Source of the DNA: MedAcidi-G1 sp000817085
GTDB lineage: Bacteria; Actinomycetota; Acidimicrobiia; Acidimicrobiales; MedAcidi-G1
Length of the DNA stretch: 64,000 nt
Assembly: GCA_045568635.1 (NCBI GenBank)
Contig: JBJLAO010000002.1
Span: forward strand, 186,001-250,000
Reading direction: 5' to 3'
Below are positions 7,979 through 16,718 of the stretch, one piece after another. The position numbers and the translations under genes are program-made. Positions within the stretch are counted from its first letter, which is position 1; every line of letters begins with the position of its first letter. Under the pieces are notes generated by a model, which saw only the letters and a list, made by a program, of their open reading frames with translations, had not been told where the DNA came from and did not search any database.

Positions 7979-9128
7979 TCAAGATTTCCATCATCTGTCC
8001 AACATCTTTGTCGCCCCGGCCGGAAAGATTCAGCAAAACAGTTTTACCAGTCAAGTACTCGCGTTCTCGCGAGACCCAAGCAAGGGCATGAGCTGGTTCC
8101 AATGCCGGAATTAGGCCTTCACTGCGACTCAATAGTTGAAAAGCGTCGATTACTTCAGCATCAGTAACTGACTCATAACGGGCTCTTCCGGTCGATGATA
8201 GGTAGCTGTGTTCAGGGCCCACACCCGGATAATCTAACCCTGCACTTATTGACTCTGCTTCTAAAACCTGACCAAATTCATCTTGCATTAAGAACGACTC
8301 CATTCCATGCACTACTCCCGGGACACCTCTTCCGATTGCAGCTCCGCCAGCTGGCTCAACTCCGACCAGTTCTGCATCACTGTCAATAAAGCCAGAGAAA
8401 ATACCTATTGCGTTAGACCCACCCCCAATGCATGCACAAACAACATCAGGTGTGGTACCGAGAATCTCTTCCGATTGTTTCCGTGCCTCTGTTCCTATGA
8501 CCTCATGAAACGTTCTAACCATCCATGGATAAGGATGAGGACCCATAACCGACCCAAGGCAGTAGTAGGACTCTTCAACGGTTGCCACCCAGTCACGCAT
8601 TGCGTCATTTACAGCATCTTTTAGAGTTTTACTTCCGGATTCGACACTTTTTACCTCCGCCCCTAATAACTTCATTCGGAAAACGTTCAGCTCTTGTCGT
8701 TTCACATCTACTTCACCCATGTAAACGCAGCATTCCATATTTAAAAGAGCAGCTGCCGTTGCTGTCGCTACCCCGTGTTGACCAGCACCAGTCTCCGCCA
8801 CCAAACGTTTTTTTCCCATCCTCTTAGCAAGTAAAGCTTGGCCCAGTACATTATTAATTTTGTGGGACCCGGTGTGATTAAGATCCTCTCGTTTCAATAA
8901 CAGTCGACAATTAAGCTCAGAAGAAAGATTGAAACATTCTGTAACAGGTGATGGTCTACCCGCATAGTCAGAAAGAAGAGAATCTAGTTCTTTCCGAAAC
9001 GAATCATCGTTCCAAGCATCAATAAATGATTTTTCGAGTTCATTGCATGCCGGCACCAACGTTTCAGGGACATATCGTCCCCCAAAGGGTCCAAACCTTC
9101 CTTTTTCATTAGGGTTTTTTAAATTCAT
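7971..9128 (-). CDS. trpB: tryptophan synthase beta subunit
   Basis: This 385-residue PLP enzyme joins indole and serine to make tryptophan. It starts with the characteristic GRFGPFGGRYVPETL, has the PLP lysine Lys90 in NHTGSHKINN, and the phosphate-binding loop GGGSNAIGIF. The length is that of the standard TrpB1 type that pairs with TrpA, not the longer TrpB2 form. It lies between trpF and trpA. Confidence 0.97.
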   Translation of the reverse strand: MNLKNPNEKGRFGPFGGRYVPETLVPACNELEKSFIDAWNDDSFRKELDSLLSDYAGRPSPVTECFNLSSELNCRLLLKREDLNHTGSHKINNVLGQALLAKRMGKKRLVAETGAGQHGVATATAAALLNMECCVYMGEVDVKRQELNVFRMKLLGAEVKSVESGSKTLKDAVNDAMRDWVATVEESYYCLGSVMGPHPYPWMVRTFHEVIGTEARKQSEEILGTTPDVVCACIGGGSNAIGIFSGFIDSDAELVGVEPAGGAAIGRGVPGVVHGMESFLMQDEFGQVLEAESISAGLDYPGVGPEHSYLSSTGRARYESVTDAEVIDAFQLLSRSEGLIPALEPAHALAWVSREREYLTGKTVLLNLSGRGDKDVGQMMEILNV

Positions 9129-9147
9129 ATACTCACTCTAGAAAATA

Positions 9148-9789
9148 TCAATCAGTTTTTGCTTTAAATGACTTTGCAGTTTCAATAAAAATTTTTAACA
9201 ACTCAGGATCTTTCCGTCTAGGTTCGGACTCCACTCCAGTAGCCACATCAACACCGAAAGGAGAAAACTTTTCAATTCCAGCGCTAAGGTTTTCCACATT
9301 CAACCCACCAGCCAAAATTAATTTTTCACTTTTTATAGACTCCGCTGAGATATTCCAATCAAATCTCTTACCCTCACCAGGAGTGTTCGAGTCCAAAAGT
9401 AGAAAATCCACACCATAATCGTCAAAGTTAGATAAATCTGATGAGTCAAAAGGAAGAGCTTTGATAGTAAAAGGAACGCTCTTTGCAACTAGCTGACAAT
9501 CTTCATGGCTTTCATTTCCGTGCATTTGTGCAGCATTAAGACCTGTTATTTCAACTATGCGGGTTATCTCTTCAGGAGTGAAATCACTAAAAATTCCAAC
9601 ACTCATAATTCCGTTTGGTAGTTTTTTTACCAAATTTTTCACAAACTCAGTTTCAACTCTTCTTTTTGAGGTAGAAACAAAATTAAAACCAATGGCGTCG
9701 CACCCAAAATCAATAGCTAAAAATGCGTCTTCCTGGTTAGTCACACCACAAATTTTTACGAAAGTTTCACCTGTAGCTATGTCAGTCAT
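9148..9789 (-). CDS. trpF: phosphoribosylanthranilate isomerase
   Basis: This 213-residue TIM barrel converts phosphoribosylanthranilate to its ribulose form. It shows the catalytic cysteine segment VKICGVTNQED (Cys14), IGFNFVSTSKRRV near residues 33-45, and the acid in FLLLDSNTPGEG. The GGLNVENL and GVDVATGVESEPRRKDP phosphate-site strands close the barrel. Its start overlaps the trpC stop by eight bases. Many Actinobacteria lack trpF and use a dual HisA/TrpF enzyme (PriA), so a separate trpF is notable. Confidence 0.95.
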   Translation of the reverse strand: MTDIATGETFVKICGVTNQEDAFLAIDFGCDAIGFNFVSTSKRRVETEFVKNLVKKLPNGIMSVGIFSDFTPEEITRIVEITGLNAAQMHGNESHEDCQLVAKSVPFTIKALPFDSSDLSNFDDYGVDFLLLDSNTPGEGKRFDWNISAESIKSEKLILAGGLNVENLSAGIEKFSPFGVDVATGVESEPRRKDPELLKIFIETAKSFKAKTD

Positions 9790-10582
9790 CGCTTTTTACC
9801 TCAAATTTATTACTAAGCTCAGAAAGTGTTTTAATCCGATTATCTGATTTGACCAACAACTCTCCAACAAGTACAGCTGAATATCCAGCTTTCATCAGAT
9901 TACGGGCACTTTCACCTCCGTCTATACCTGACTCCGCTACAGCCGTTACAGAATCAGGAATTTTTGAGATTAAAGTATTAGCTTTTAATGGATCGACATC
10001 AAATGACTTCAAATCTCTTTGATTAACCCCGATCAATTTCGCCTCTATCGATAAAGCTCGATCTAATTCTTTTTCGTCACTAACTTCAACTAACGGATCC
10101 AAACCAAGTTCTATTGAAAGTTCCAAAAAATCTTTGAGTTCAAATTGATCCAAAGCGGAAACAATCAACAAAACAGCATCGGCTCCCATTATTCGTGCAT
10201 CACAAATATCGCGCTGGTCAACTGTAAAATCTTTTCGCAAAACAGGTATCTCTACCGCTCTTGACGCTTCGATTAAATCTTGTTCAGAACCACCAAAATT
10301 TTCTTCGTCCGTTAACACGGAAATTGCTGCCGCTCCACCACTTTCATATTCAGCAGCTAAGACGGCAGGGTTAAGGGCGGTAAATAAGTCGCCTTTTGAT
10401 GGTGACTTTCTCTTAATCTCTGCAATTACAGCTATCCCCTCTTCAGAATGCTTTATTAATGAATTCTCAAATCCTCTGGTGGGGGCAGCATCACTAGCCT
10501 GTTTGTATAAAAGTTCAAAACTTCTATTGTCGTTTCCAGCACTTCGACGATGCGAATCTAAAATTTTCTGCAGGTAAGTCAT
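9782..10582 (-). CDS. trpC: indole-3-glycerol phosphate synthase
   Basis: This 266-residue TIM barrel closes the indole ring of the tryptophan precursor. The diagnostic IAEIKRKSPSKGDL segment (Glu55, Lys57) is present, as are PVLRKDFTVDQRDI near residues 115-128, LIGVNQRDLKSFDVD and the phosphate-binding AVAESGIDGG. It begins with TYLQKILDSHR, as is usual. It lies between trpE and trpF. Confidence 0.96.
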   Translation of the reverse strand: MTYLQKILDSHRRSAGNDNRSFELLYKQASDAAPTRGFENSLIKHSEEGIAVIAEIKRKSPSKGDLFTALNPAVLAAEYESGGAAAISVLTDEENFGGSEQDLIEASRAVEIPVLRKDFTVDQRDICDARIMGADAVLLIVSALDQFELKDFLELSIELGLDPLVEVSDEKELDRALSIEAKLIGVNQRDLKSFDVDPLKANTLISKIPDSVTAVAESGIDGGESARNLMKAGYSAVLVGELLVKSDNRIKTLSELSNKFEVKSDD

Positions 10583-10612
10583 TGGATCAAAACATCCTCA
10601 CACAAAAGAAGT

Positions 10613-12139
10613 TCACTTCTGACTTTGACGCTGTCTTGACATTTTTCGAGCTGCAGGTATTGCTCCCAGTAATGCACGGGCTTTGTTTCTGCATTCCTGA
10701 TCTTCTGCATGAGGATCACTGTCAGCAACTATTCCAGCTCCAGCCTGAACCGAAGCAACTCCATCTTTTACGATCATTGTTCTTATTGTTATTGCCGTAT
10801 CTATATTTCCGGAAAAATCAAAATATCCAACAACCCCGGCATAAGGTCCGCGTTTTGTCGGTTCGAGATCATCAATTATTTGCATTGCTCTGACTTTAGG
10901 AGCACCGGACACAGTTCCAGCTGGAAGGGTTGCTCGCAAAACATCAATTGGGCCCAAGTCGTTTCGAAGATCGCCAGAAACCTGACTAGTCAAATGCATC
11001 ACATGACTATATTTTTCTAATGTCATTGTCTCATCAACTGTCTCTGTACCAAACTCGACTACTCGACCTAAATCATTCCGTGCCAAATCTAGGAGCATTA
11101 CATGTTCAGCTAATTCCTTTGGATCTTCTTTTAACTCAGAAGCAAGAATGCGATCTTCTTCATCTGTTTTTCCTCTTTTTCTAGTGCCTGCTATAGGTCG
11201 TGAAAAAACCTTTCCTTCAATTAAGCGCACCATTGGCTCTGGAGAAGCGCCAACAATTGAAAGTTCCTCATAACGGAAGAAATACATATACGGGCTAGGG
11301 TTTATCTGTCGTAAAACTCTGTACACATCAAAAGGGTCAGCGTCCAACTCCACGTCGAACCTTTGCGATAAAACAACTTGGAAAATATCTCCATTTATTA
11401 TGTGTTCTTTTGCAGTTTCCACGGCTAAACAGAATTGATCCGTTTCAAAAGTTGACATCACCTCCGGTAGGTCTTCATCTAAAGGCGGAGGGAACATTAG
11501 GGGTTCCTCTGAACCCGTGGCTCCTGTCTCCGCTAAGTCCTCTAATCGTCTAATAGAATTTTTGTACTTTTCTTCGATCGAGCTTTCAGTTTCTTTATCG
11601 CCTATTAGAACATTTGAAATCAGAAAAGCTCTCTGCTTCCAATGGTCGATTGCGATCAGATCGCCTATCACCGAGAGTTTTGCATCTGGCAAGTGCTTGT
11701 CATCATTGGGCACATGGGGCAAATTCTCTACTTCTCTAACTATGTCATACCCTAAATACCCAACGAGTCCACCATGTAAAGGTGGAAAATCGTCAATGTG
11801 TGGAGTTTCAAATACATCTAATAGATCAGTTAAAAGTTCTAACAAACTCATTTCTGGATCTACCGCAACCGGTAATGAACCTTCTAAATAGATCTGATTG
11901 TTTTCTTTAGTGATTGTCGCCAAGGGCTTCCCACCTATAAATGACCATCGACCCCAATGCTCTCCTCGATCAACACTTTCAAGCAGAAAACCATCATCAC
12001 TACCGATACAACGATTAAAAAGCGCTACAGGAGTTGTTAGGTCAGCCAGTATCTCAGTCCAAACTGGAATTACGTTGTAATTCCCAGCCAAACGCTGGAA
12101 CTCGGTGAAAGACGGAGAAATTAATAAATCAGTTTGCAC
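10613..12139 (-). CDS. trpE: anthranilate synthase component I
   Basis: About 508 residues matching TrpE, which makes anthranilate from chorismate using ammonia from a TrpG partner. The N-terminal half has the tryptophan-feedback-type LLES-equivalent segment FLLESVDRGEHWGRWSF. The chorismate-binding half has IFQVVLSQRF, NPSPYMYFF, the SPEP site, SRPIAGTRKRG, DEEDRILASELKEDPKE and the closing GAGIVADSDPHAEDQE. I place the start at a GTG (12139) that overlaps hisI by 11 bases. An alternative GTG at 12175 adds 12 residues. The trpG and trpD genes are absent from the window. Confidence 0.94.
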   Translation of the reverse strand: MQTDLLISPSFTEFQRLAGNYNVIPVWTEILADLTTPVALFNRCIGSDDGFLLESVDRGEHWGRWSFIGGKPLATITKENNQIYLEGSLPVAVDPEMSLLELLTDLLDVFETPHIDDFPPLHGGLVGYLGYDIVREVENLPHVPNDDKHLPDAKLSVIGDLIAIDHWKQRAFLISNVLIGDKETESSIEEKYKNSIRRLEDLAETGATGSEEPLMFPPPLDEDLPEVMSTFETDQFCLAVETAKEHIINGDIFQVVLSQRFDVELDADPFDVYRVLRQINPSPYMYFFRYEELSIVGASPEPMVRLIEGKVFSRPIAGTRKRGKTDEEDRILASELKEDPKELAEHVMLLDLARNDLGRVVEFGTETVDETMTLEKYSHVMHLTSQVSGDLRNDLGPIDVLRATLPAGTVSGAPKVRAMQIIDDLEPTKRGPYAGVVGYFDFSGNIDTAITIRTMIVKDGVASVQAGAGIVADSDPHAEDQECRNKARALLGAIPAARKMSRQRQSQK

Positions 12140-12500
12140 TGGAACCAAAAGGAGTGAAAAAACAAGTGAACTCACCTGTATGACAAGCTCCTTTACCCTC
12201 CTGAATTACTGAAAAAAGTAACGTGTCGAAATCACAATCGTAAAAGGCTTTTTGAACAAATTGCCTATCGCCAGAAGTCTCGCCTTTACACCAATACTCT
12301 TGACGGCTTCTGCTCCAAAACCAGGTCCTACCGGTAGAAAGAGTTTCTCTAAGTGACTCCTCGTTCATCCAAGCCATCATCAAAACTTTTCCCGAACTCT
12401 CCTCTTGAACGATTGCAGGAACTAAACCTTCGGAATTAAAACTAATGCGCGAAATTTCTTCATCGTCTATATTAAATGACTTACCTATTTGAGATTCCAT
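12129..12500 (-). CDS. hisI: phosphoribosyl-AMP cyclohydrolase
   Basis: This 123-residue enzyme opens the adenine ring of phosphoribosyl-AMP in histidine synthesis. It has MMAWMNEESLRETLSTGRTWFWSRSR and the metal-binding segment DCDFDTLLFSV...GACHTG, with FTCFF near the end. There is no fused HisE pyrophosphohydrolase domain, and hisE is not in the window. It sits between the GroES-like gene and trpE, joining the his and trp halves of the gene train. Confidence 0.95.
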   Translation of the reverse strand: MESQIGKSFNIDDEEISRISFNSEGLVPAIVQEESSGKVLMMAWMNEESLRETLSTGRTWFWSRSRQEYWCKGETSGDRQFVQKAFYDCDFDTLLFSVIQEGKGACHTGEFTCFFTPFGSSAN

Positions 12501-12542
12501 TCCACAAGTCTATTATTCTCATGCATTAAAAATGAAAATATA

Positions 12543-12935
12543 TTATAGATAAAGCCCTGTACTGCCTTCTTCTAGACGTTTAGAGGCCACTGCATGAATA
12601 TCGCGCTCTCGCAAAATGATGTAGTCGAGACCTCTCACCTCAACTTCATATCTGTCTTCCGGATTAAAAAGCACTCGGTCAGCAACCTCCATCGAACGGA
12701 CATTGGGCCCCACAGCAACTATTTCGGCCCAGGCTAACCGTTTACCCATCTGAGCGGTGGCAGGTATAAGTATTCCTCCCGTTGACCTTCTCTCACCATC
12801 TTCATCATCAATCTGAACGAGAATTCGATCATTTAGCATTTTTATTGGAAGACCTTCGTCTTCAGCTGGGCCAGGCATTTTTATCACTTTTGAATCATTC
12901 ACAGAAATCACGGTATCGGCAACCTGATTAAGCAC
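12543..12935 (-). CDS. GroES-like (Cpn10-fold) protein within the his operon
   Basis: The core, residues 33-130, matches the 10-kDa co-chaperonin fold: MLNDRILVQIDDEDGERRSTGGILIPATAQ, then WAEIVAVGPNV, VLFNPEDRYEVEV and YIILRERDIHAV. The mobile-loop region has RRSTGGILIP, close to GroES GG-I-L. No groEL is near. About 32 extra residues precede the core if translation starts at the GTG at 12935, which overlaps hisF by eight bases. A start at Met33 is also possible. A similar orphan GroES paralogue occurs in other Actinobacteria as far as I recall. What it assists is unknown. Confidence 0.85.
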   Translation of the reverse strand: MLNQVADTVISVNDSKVIKMPGPAEDEGLPIKMLNDRILVQIDDEDGERRSTGGILIPATAQMGKRLAWAEIVAVGPNVRSMEVADRVLFNPEDRYEVEVRGLDYIILRERDIHAVASKRLEEGSTGLYL

Positions 12936-13695
12936 CTCTCACAGCTAAACCGGCTTTTAACAATTCTTTTTTAACCTCAGAAACTGTTAATTCTCCAAAA
13001 TGAAAGATAGAGGCAGCTAAAAGTGCATCAGCATTACCTGATAATGCCCCATCGACCATATCTTTCAAATTCCCCGCACCGCCACTAGCTATTAACGGCA
13101 CTGATACCTCCTGACTCACAGCTTTGAGCATTTCAATATCAAAACCATCTTTTGTTCCATCTCTGTCCATCGACGTTAAAAGAATTTCACCTGCACCTTT
13201 TCCGACTACCTCCCTCACCCATGCAAGTAAACTCAGACCAGTCGCCTCTCTTCCGCCATGAGTGAAAACTTCAAACCCGCAAATAGTTTTATCGCTACGC
13301 CTAGCATCAATAGCGACGACTACGCATTGCTTGCCGAACTCGTTAGCTACATCAGTTATCAAATCTGGTCTAATAACAGCAGCAGTGTTCAAAGATATTT
13401 TATCCGCCCCGAGTCGGAGTATCTGTCTAGCATCCTCGACAGAGCGGATACCGCCACCGACAGTGAATGGTATAAATATTTCTTCCGCTGTTCTTCTTAC
13501 GACTTCATGAAGCGTCTCGCGTGAATCTGAAGAAGCAGTTATGTCTAAAAAAACTATTTCATCCGCACCTTGATCGTTATAAACAGAAGCCAATTCAACC
13601 GGATCTCCCGCATCCCGAAGGTCGACGAAATTAATCCCTTTAACAACTCGACCTTCATCGACGTCCAAACATGGAATTATACGTACCACTCTCAT
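12928..13695 (-). CDS. hisF: imidazole glycerol phosphate synthase, cyclase subunit
   Basis: This 255-residue barrel uses ammonia from HisH to form imidazole glycerol phosphate and AICAR. It has IIPCLDVDEGRVVKG (catalytic Asp11), FTVGGGIRSVEDA, the second acid in VVVAIDARRS near residue 130, and VPLIASGGAGNLKD. The start overlaps the hisA stop by four bases. It works with hisH two genes upstream. Confidence 0.97.
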   Translation of the reverse strand: MRVVRIIPCLDVDEGRVVKGINFVDLRDAGDPVELASVYNDQGADEIVFLDITASSDSRETLHEVVRRTAEEIFIPFTVGGGIRSVEDARQILRLGADKISLNTAAVIRPDLITDVANEFGKQCVVVAIDARRSDKTICGFEVFTHGGREATGLSLLAWVREVVGKGAGEILLTSMDRDGTKDGFDIEMLKAVSQEVSVPLIASGGAGNLKDMVDGALSGNADALLAASIFHFGELTVSEVKKELLKAGLAVRGA

Positions 13696-14426
13696 ATGGA
13701 TTCGAAAGCCTCAATGGCTTGAGATAGAGAGAATTTTCCTTCATAAAAAGCACGGCCCACAATCACACCTCTTAGATTTTTCCCATTGACATCTAATAAG
13801 CTCAAATCTCTCAGATCATCAGTAGAACCCACACCGCCGGACGCAATCACATCTTTTGTGGTTGATGAAATAATATTCTTGTAGGCATCAATATCAGGTC
13901 CTTCTAAAGTGCCATCTCTCTCGATATGTGTAACGATATAAGCATCAACACCTGTTTTTTCGAATCTTTCAAAGAGGTCTGTATAAGACAAATCGGTTTT
14001 CTTCTTCCAGCCATGAACAGCTACTTTATTGCCTTTCAAATCAACGGCAATCGCCACCCTGCCAATTGAAACTACCTCTTCGAGCAAAGATGGGTTCTCT
14101 ATGGCTGCCGTACCAATAACAATACGAGTAACACCGGAATCAAAAATTAAGCGGGCTCTTTCTAGGTCACGAATCCCTCCCCCTACTTGCACAGGAATCT
14201 CTAATTGAGAAGCAATTTTTTCAATTATTGAAGCATTATTAGCAATCCCTGTTCTAGCTGCGTCTAAATCGACGATATGAATCCATGAAGCGCCTTCTTC
14301 TTGAAAAGACAGCGCCTGCGAAATCGGATCGTCGCTATATTGAGTTTCACTTGAATACACACCTTGTAAAAGACGGACACATTTACCATCAATTAGGTCA
14401 ATAGCAGGAAATACATTTTTTTTCAT
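13692..14426 (-). CDS. hisA: phosphoribosyl-formimino-AICAR isomerase
   Basis: This 244-residue TIM barrel performs the Amadori rearrangement of ProFAR. It has FPAIDLIDGKCVRLLQG (catalytic Asp10), VQVGGGIRDLERA, VAVDLKGNKVAVHGW near 127-141 and THIERDGTLEGPD, ending with the GVIVGRAFYEG phosphate site. In Actinobacteria this gene is often the bifunctional PriA, but the presence of trpF in the same operon makes a histidine-only role more likely here. It overlaps both neighbours by four bases. Confidence 0.95.
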   Translation of the reverse strand: MKKNVFPAIDLIDGKCVRLLQGVYSSETQYSDDPISQALSFQEEGASWIHIVDLDAARTGIANNASIIEKIASQLEIPVQVGGGIRDLERARLIFDSGVTRIVIGTAAIENPSLLEEVVSIGRVAIAVDLKGNKVAVHGWKKKTDLSYTDLFERFEKTGVDAYIVTHIERDGTLEGPDIDAYKNIISSTTKDVIASGGVGSTDDLRDLSLLDVNGKNLRGVIVGRAFYEGKFSLSQAIEAFESI

Positions 14427-15061
14427 TCTTGGTTACTTCTCAATAGAGAAAGAAAGTTTTTTAGAAGCCTCATACCTGTTTTTCCAGATTTTTCAGGATG
14501 AAATTGTGTAGCCCACAAGTTATTTATAGCAATAGCAGCATTAAGATCGCTCCCGTAATCACAGAAAGCTACGCTTTCTTCTGTTATTGGTGCTGAATAA
14601 CTATGAACAAAGTAGACCCAAGGGTCTTCTTCAATTCCCTTAAGCATCGGGTGTTTAAAGTTGCATTTCAACTTATTCCATTGCATTTGGGGAATTTTTA
14701 CATCTCCCTCGATAGCCCTTACCTGCTCGTTAATAACTCCTAAACCCTTTGTCCCAACACTTTCATCGCTTCCGTTATACAAAAGTTGCATACCTATACA
14801 GATTCCTAAAAACGGCTTAGCCCCTGAAGCGGCTTCTTCGGCCATAGAAGCTGCAATAGAAAATAATTCAGTTTCTACCAGCGCTTCTGCACACCTGCCA
14901 AATGCTCCCACACCTGGCAGAACAACCCCATCAGATTCTTTCAAAATTGACTTGTCATTTGTAAGGATTGCTTCCGCACCAGCAAATTCAAGAGCTTTCT
15001 GCGCTGACCTTAAATTTCCAATTCCGTAATCAAATATCGCGACCGTTGGCCGAGAGGTCAC
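14423..15061 (-). CDS. hisH: imidazole glycerol phosphate synthase, glutaminase subunit
   Basis: This 212-residue class I glutamine amidotransferase supplies ammonia to HisF. The nucleophile is Cys88 in FLGICIGMQLL, the His-Glu pair lies in TQFHPEKSGKTG near the C-terminus, and DYGIGNLRSAQKAL opens the protein. The start is a GTG at 15061, overlapping the hisB stop by four bases. Confidence 0.96.
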   Translation of the reverse strand: MTSRPTVAIFDYGIGNLRSAQKALEFAGAEAILTNDKSILKESDGVVLPGVGAFGRCAEALVETELFSIAASMAEEAASGAKPFLGICIGMQLLYNGSDESVGTKGLGVINEQVRAIEGDVKIPQMQWNKLKCNFKHPMLKGIEEDPWVYFVHSYSAPITEESVAFCDYGSDLNAAIAINNLWATQFHPEKSGKTGMRLLKNFLSLLRSNQE

Positions 15062-15648
15062 AAGGATCCTTTCGTTGAAGGAAGATCGACACCTTCAATT
15101 TTCACTGCGTCTCTCAACGCTCGCGCAACTCCTTTAAAAGTCGCTTCAACTATATGGTGAGTATTTTTACCACGCACTAATGAAATATGAAGGGTTACTT
15201 TTGATGTAGCTACAAAAGCCCTCCAGAACTCCTCCATTAATTGTGGATCAAAGGGTGGATCACCTAATATTTTTTCTCCCGGAAAATCAACTTCATAATT
15301 GCAGAAAGATCTACCGGAGATGTCAAGTGCTACATCTATTAGCGCTTCATCTAAAGGCACACTGACAGATGAAAATCTTCTAATTCCAATTTTATTACCA
15401 AGCGCAGCATTAAAGGCTTCTCCAATCGAGATACCGACATCTTCTACAGTGTGGTGTGCATCGACCTCTAGGTCACCAACTGATTTCACCAAAAGACCTA
15501 TACCAGAGTGTTTGGCCAATTGTTCAAGCATGTGGGTAAAGAAAGGTATTCCAGTCTCAATTGAAGTATTTCCACCTTCAAGATCAACTGTCACCTGAAT
15601 ATCTGTTTCCTTCGTTTTTCTTTCTATAGAAGCTTTACGATCTGTCAT
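15058..15648 (-). CDS. hisB: imidazoleglycerol-phosphate dehydratase
   Basis: This 196-residue enzyme is the monofunctional dehydratase form; no histidinol-phosphatase domain is fused. Metal-binding histidines lie in FFTHMLEQLAKHSG, DAHHTVEDVGI and NTHHIVEATFK. DVALDISGRSF is also typical. The order hisC-hisB-hisH with four-base overlaps is the usual actinobacterial arrangement. Confidence 0.96.
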   Translation of the reverse strand: MTDRKASIERKTKETDIQVTVDLEGGNTSIETGIPFFTHMLEQLAKHSGIGLLVKSVGDLEVDAHHTVEDVGISIGEAFNAALGNKIGIRRFSSVSVPLDEALIDVALDISGRSFCNYEVDFPGEKILGDPPFDPQLMEEFWRAFVATSKVTLHISLVRGKNTHHIVEATFKGVARALRDAVKIEGVDLPSTKGSL

Positions 15649-16718
15649 TTAAGTATCTTCCTAACTGCATTCAAAAAGGTATCATTCTCGCTTTTGCTAC
15701 CTATCGTAACTCGCAAGCAGCCACCCAAACCTTCCCAGCTAGAACAATCACGAATCAAAATTCCTTCTTCAAGTAACTCTTCCCACAATTTATATGCATC
15801 GATCAGCTCAGGCTTGAACAATAAAAAATTAGCTTCAGACGGCCAAACTTTTAAAGGAAGAGAAACTAAAGCATCAAAAACCTTTTTTCTCTCTTTTTTG
15901 ATCTCATCAACTTTTCGTCTCATCTCATCTTCATGTTTTAAAGCCAAAATACCAACTCTCTGTTTCACAGAATCAAGATGATAAGGAAGAGAAACAGTTT
16001 TGATCATATTTATACACCATTCCGGAGCAAGTAAATACCCGAGACGAATGCCTGCCAAAGACCAAACTTTAGAAAAGGTGCGGATAAAAGCCACATTAGA
16101 TTCATCACTTACGATCAGCTCTGAAGCATTCTCCGAAAATTCTTTATAGGCCTCATCAATAACCAGTAAGCCTCCTGTTGAATTAAGCTCAGTAAGAATC
16201 CCGTCAATTAACTCTGGAGTCTCAATATTGCCAGTCGGATTATTCGGGGAGCAAAGAAAAACTATTTCGGGCCTGTCTTTTTTAATTGCATCAAGTGCGG
16301 CATTTTCGTCAACTTGAAATTCTGCATTACGTGATCCTTCGATAACACGAGTTCCTGTGATCTTTGCTATTTGAGAATGCATCGCATAAGTCGGTTCAAA
16401 AATCAAAGCTGATCTGTCATTCCCGCCAAAAGCCAAACAAATTGACTGTATTACTTCATTGGATCCGTTGGCAACGAAAACCTCACTCCCTCTCAAGAGT
16501 TCTTTATCAGCTATAGAGGTGCATAACTCATTTGCCGAACGGTTCGGGTAGCGATTTAAATCAAAGTTTTTGATTTCAGATTGAAACTCTTGAGTAAAAG
16601 TATCTGGAAGAGGAAATGGAGATTCATTTGTATTTAATCTCACAGGCACGTCGAGTTGTGGTGAGTGGTATCCTTCGAGAACACCGAGATCTCTTCGAGT
16701 TAACGGAATTTTATTCAA
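15645..16718 (-). CDS. hisC: histidinol-phosphate aminotransferase
   Basis: This 357-residue fold-type I PLP aminotransferase has LNTNESPFPLP, NLNRYP-like FDLNRYPNRSA, VANGSNEVIQ, FLCSPNNPTGN, LLVIDEAYKEF and the PLP lysine in RTFSKVWSLAGIRLGY. I put the start at a TTG (16718) that has GAGGAG six bases upstream and overlaps the hisD stop by eight bases. A longer reading from 16760 would overlap hisD by 50 bases and adds unconserved residues. Confidence 0.94.
   Translation of the reverse strand: MNKIPLTRRDLGVLEGYHSPQLDVPVRLNTNESPFPLPDTFTQEFQSEIKNFDLNRYPNRSANELCTSIADKELLRGSEVFVANGSNEVIQSICLAFGGNDRSALIFEPTYAMHSQIAKITGTRVIEGSRNAEFQVDENAALDAIKKDRPEIVFLCSPNNPTGNIETPELIDGILTELNSTGGLLVIDEAYKEFSENASELIVSDESNVAFIRTFSKVWSLAGIRLGYLLAPEWCINMIKTVSLPYHLDSVKQRVGILALKHEDEMRRKVDEIKKERKKVFDALVSLPLKVWPSEANFLLFKPELIDAYKLWEELLEEGILIRDCSSWEGLGGCLRVTIGSKSENDTFLNAVRKILK

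Noticed and set aside
12135..12175. Longer start of trpE at a GTG inside hisI
   Set aside because: It adds unconserved residues, overlaps hisI by 47 bases and has its nearest GGAG 12 bases away.
13692..14426. HisA as the bifunctional PriA
   Set aside because: A complete trpF is present in the same operon, so dual function is not needed; it remains untested.
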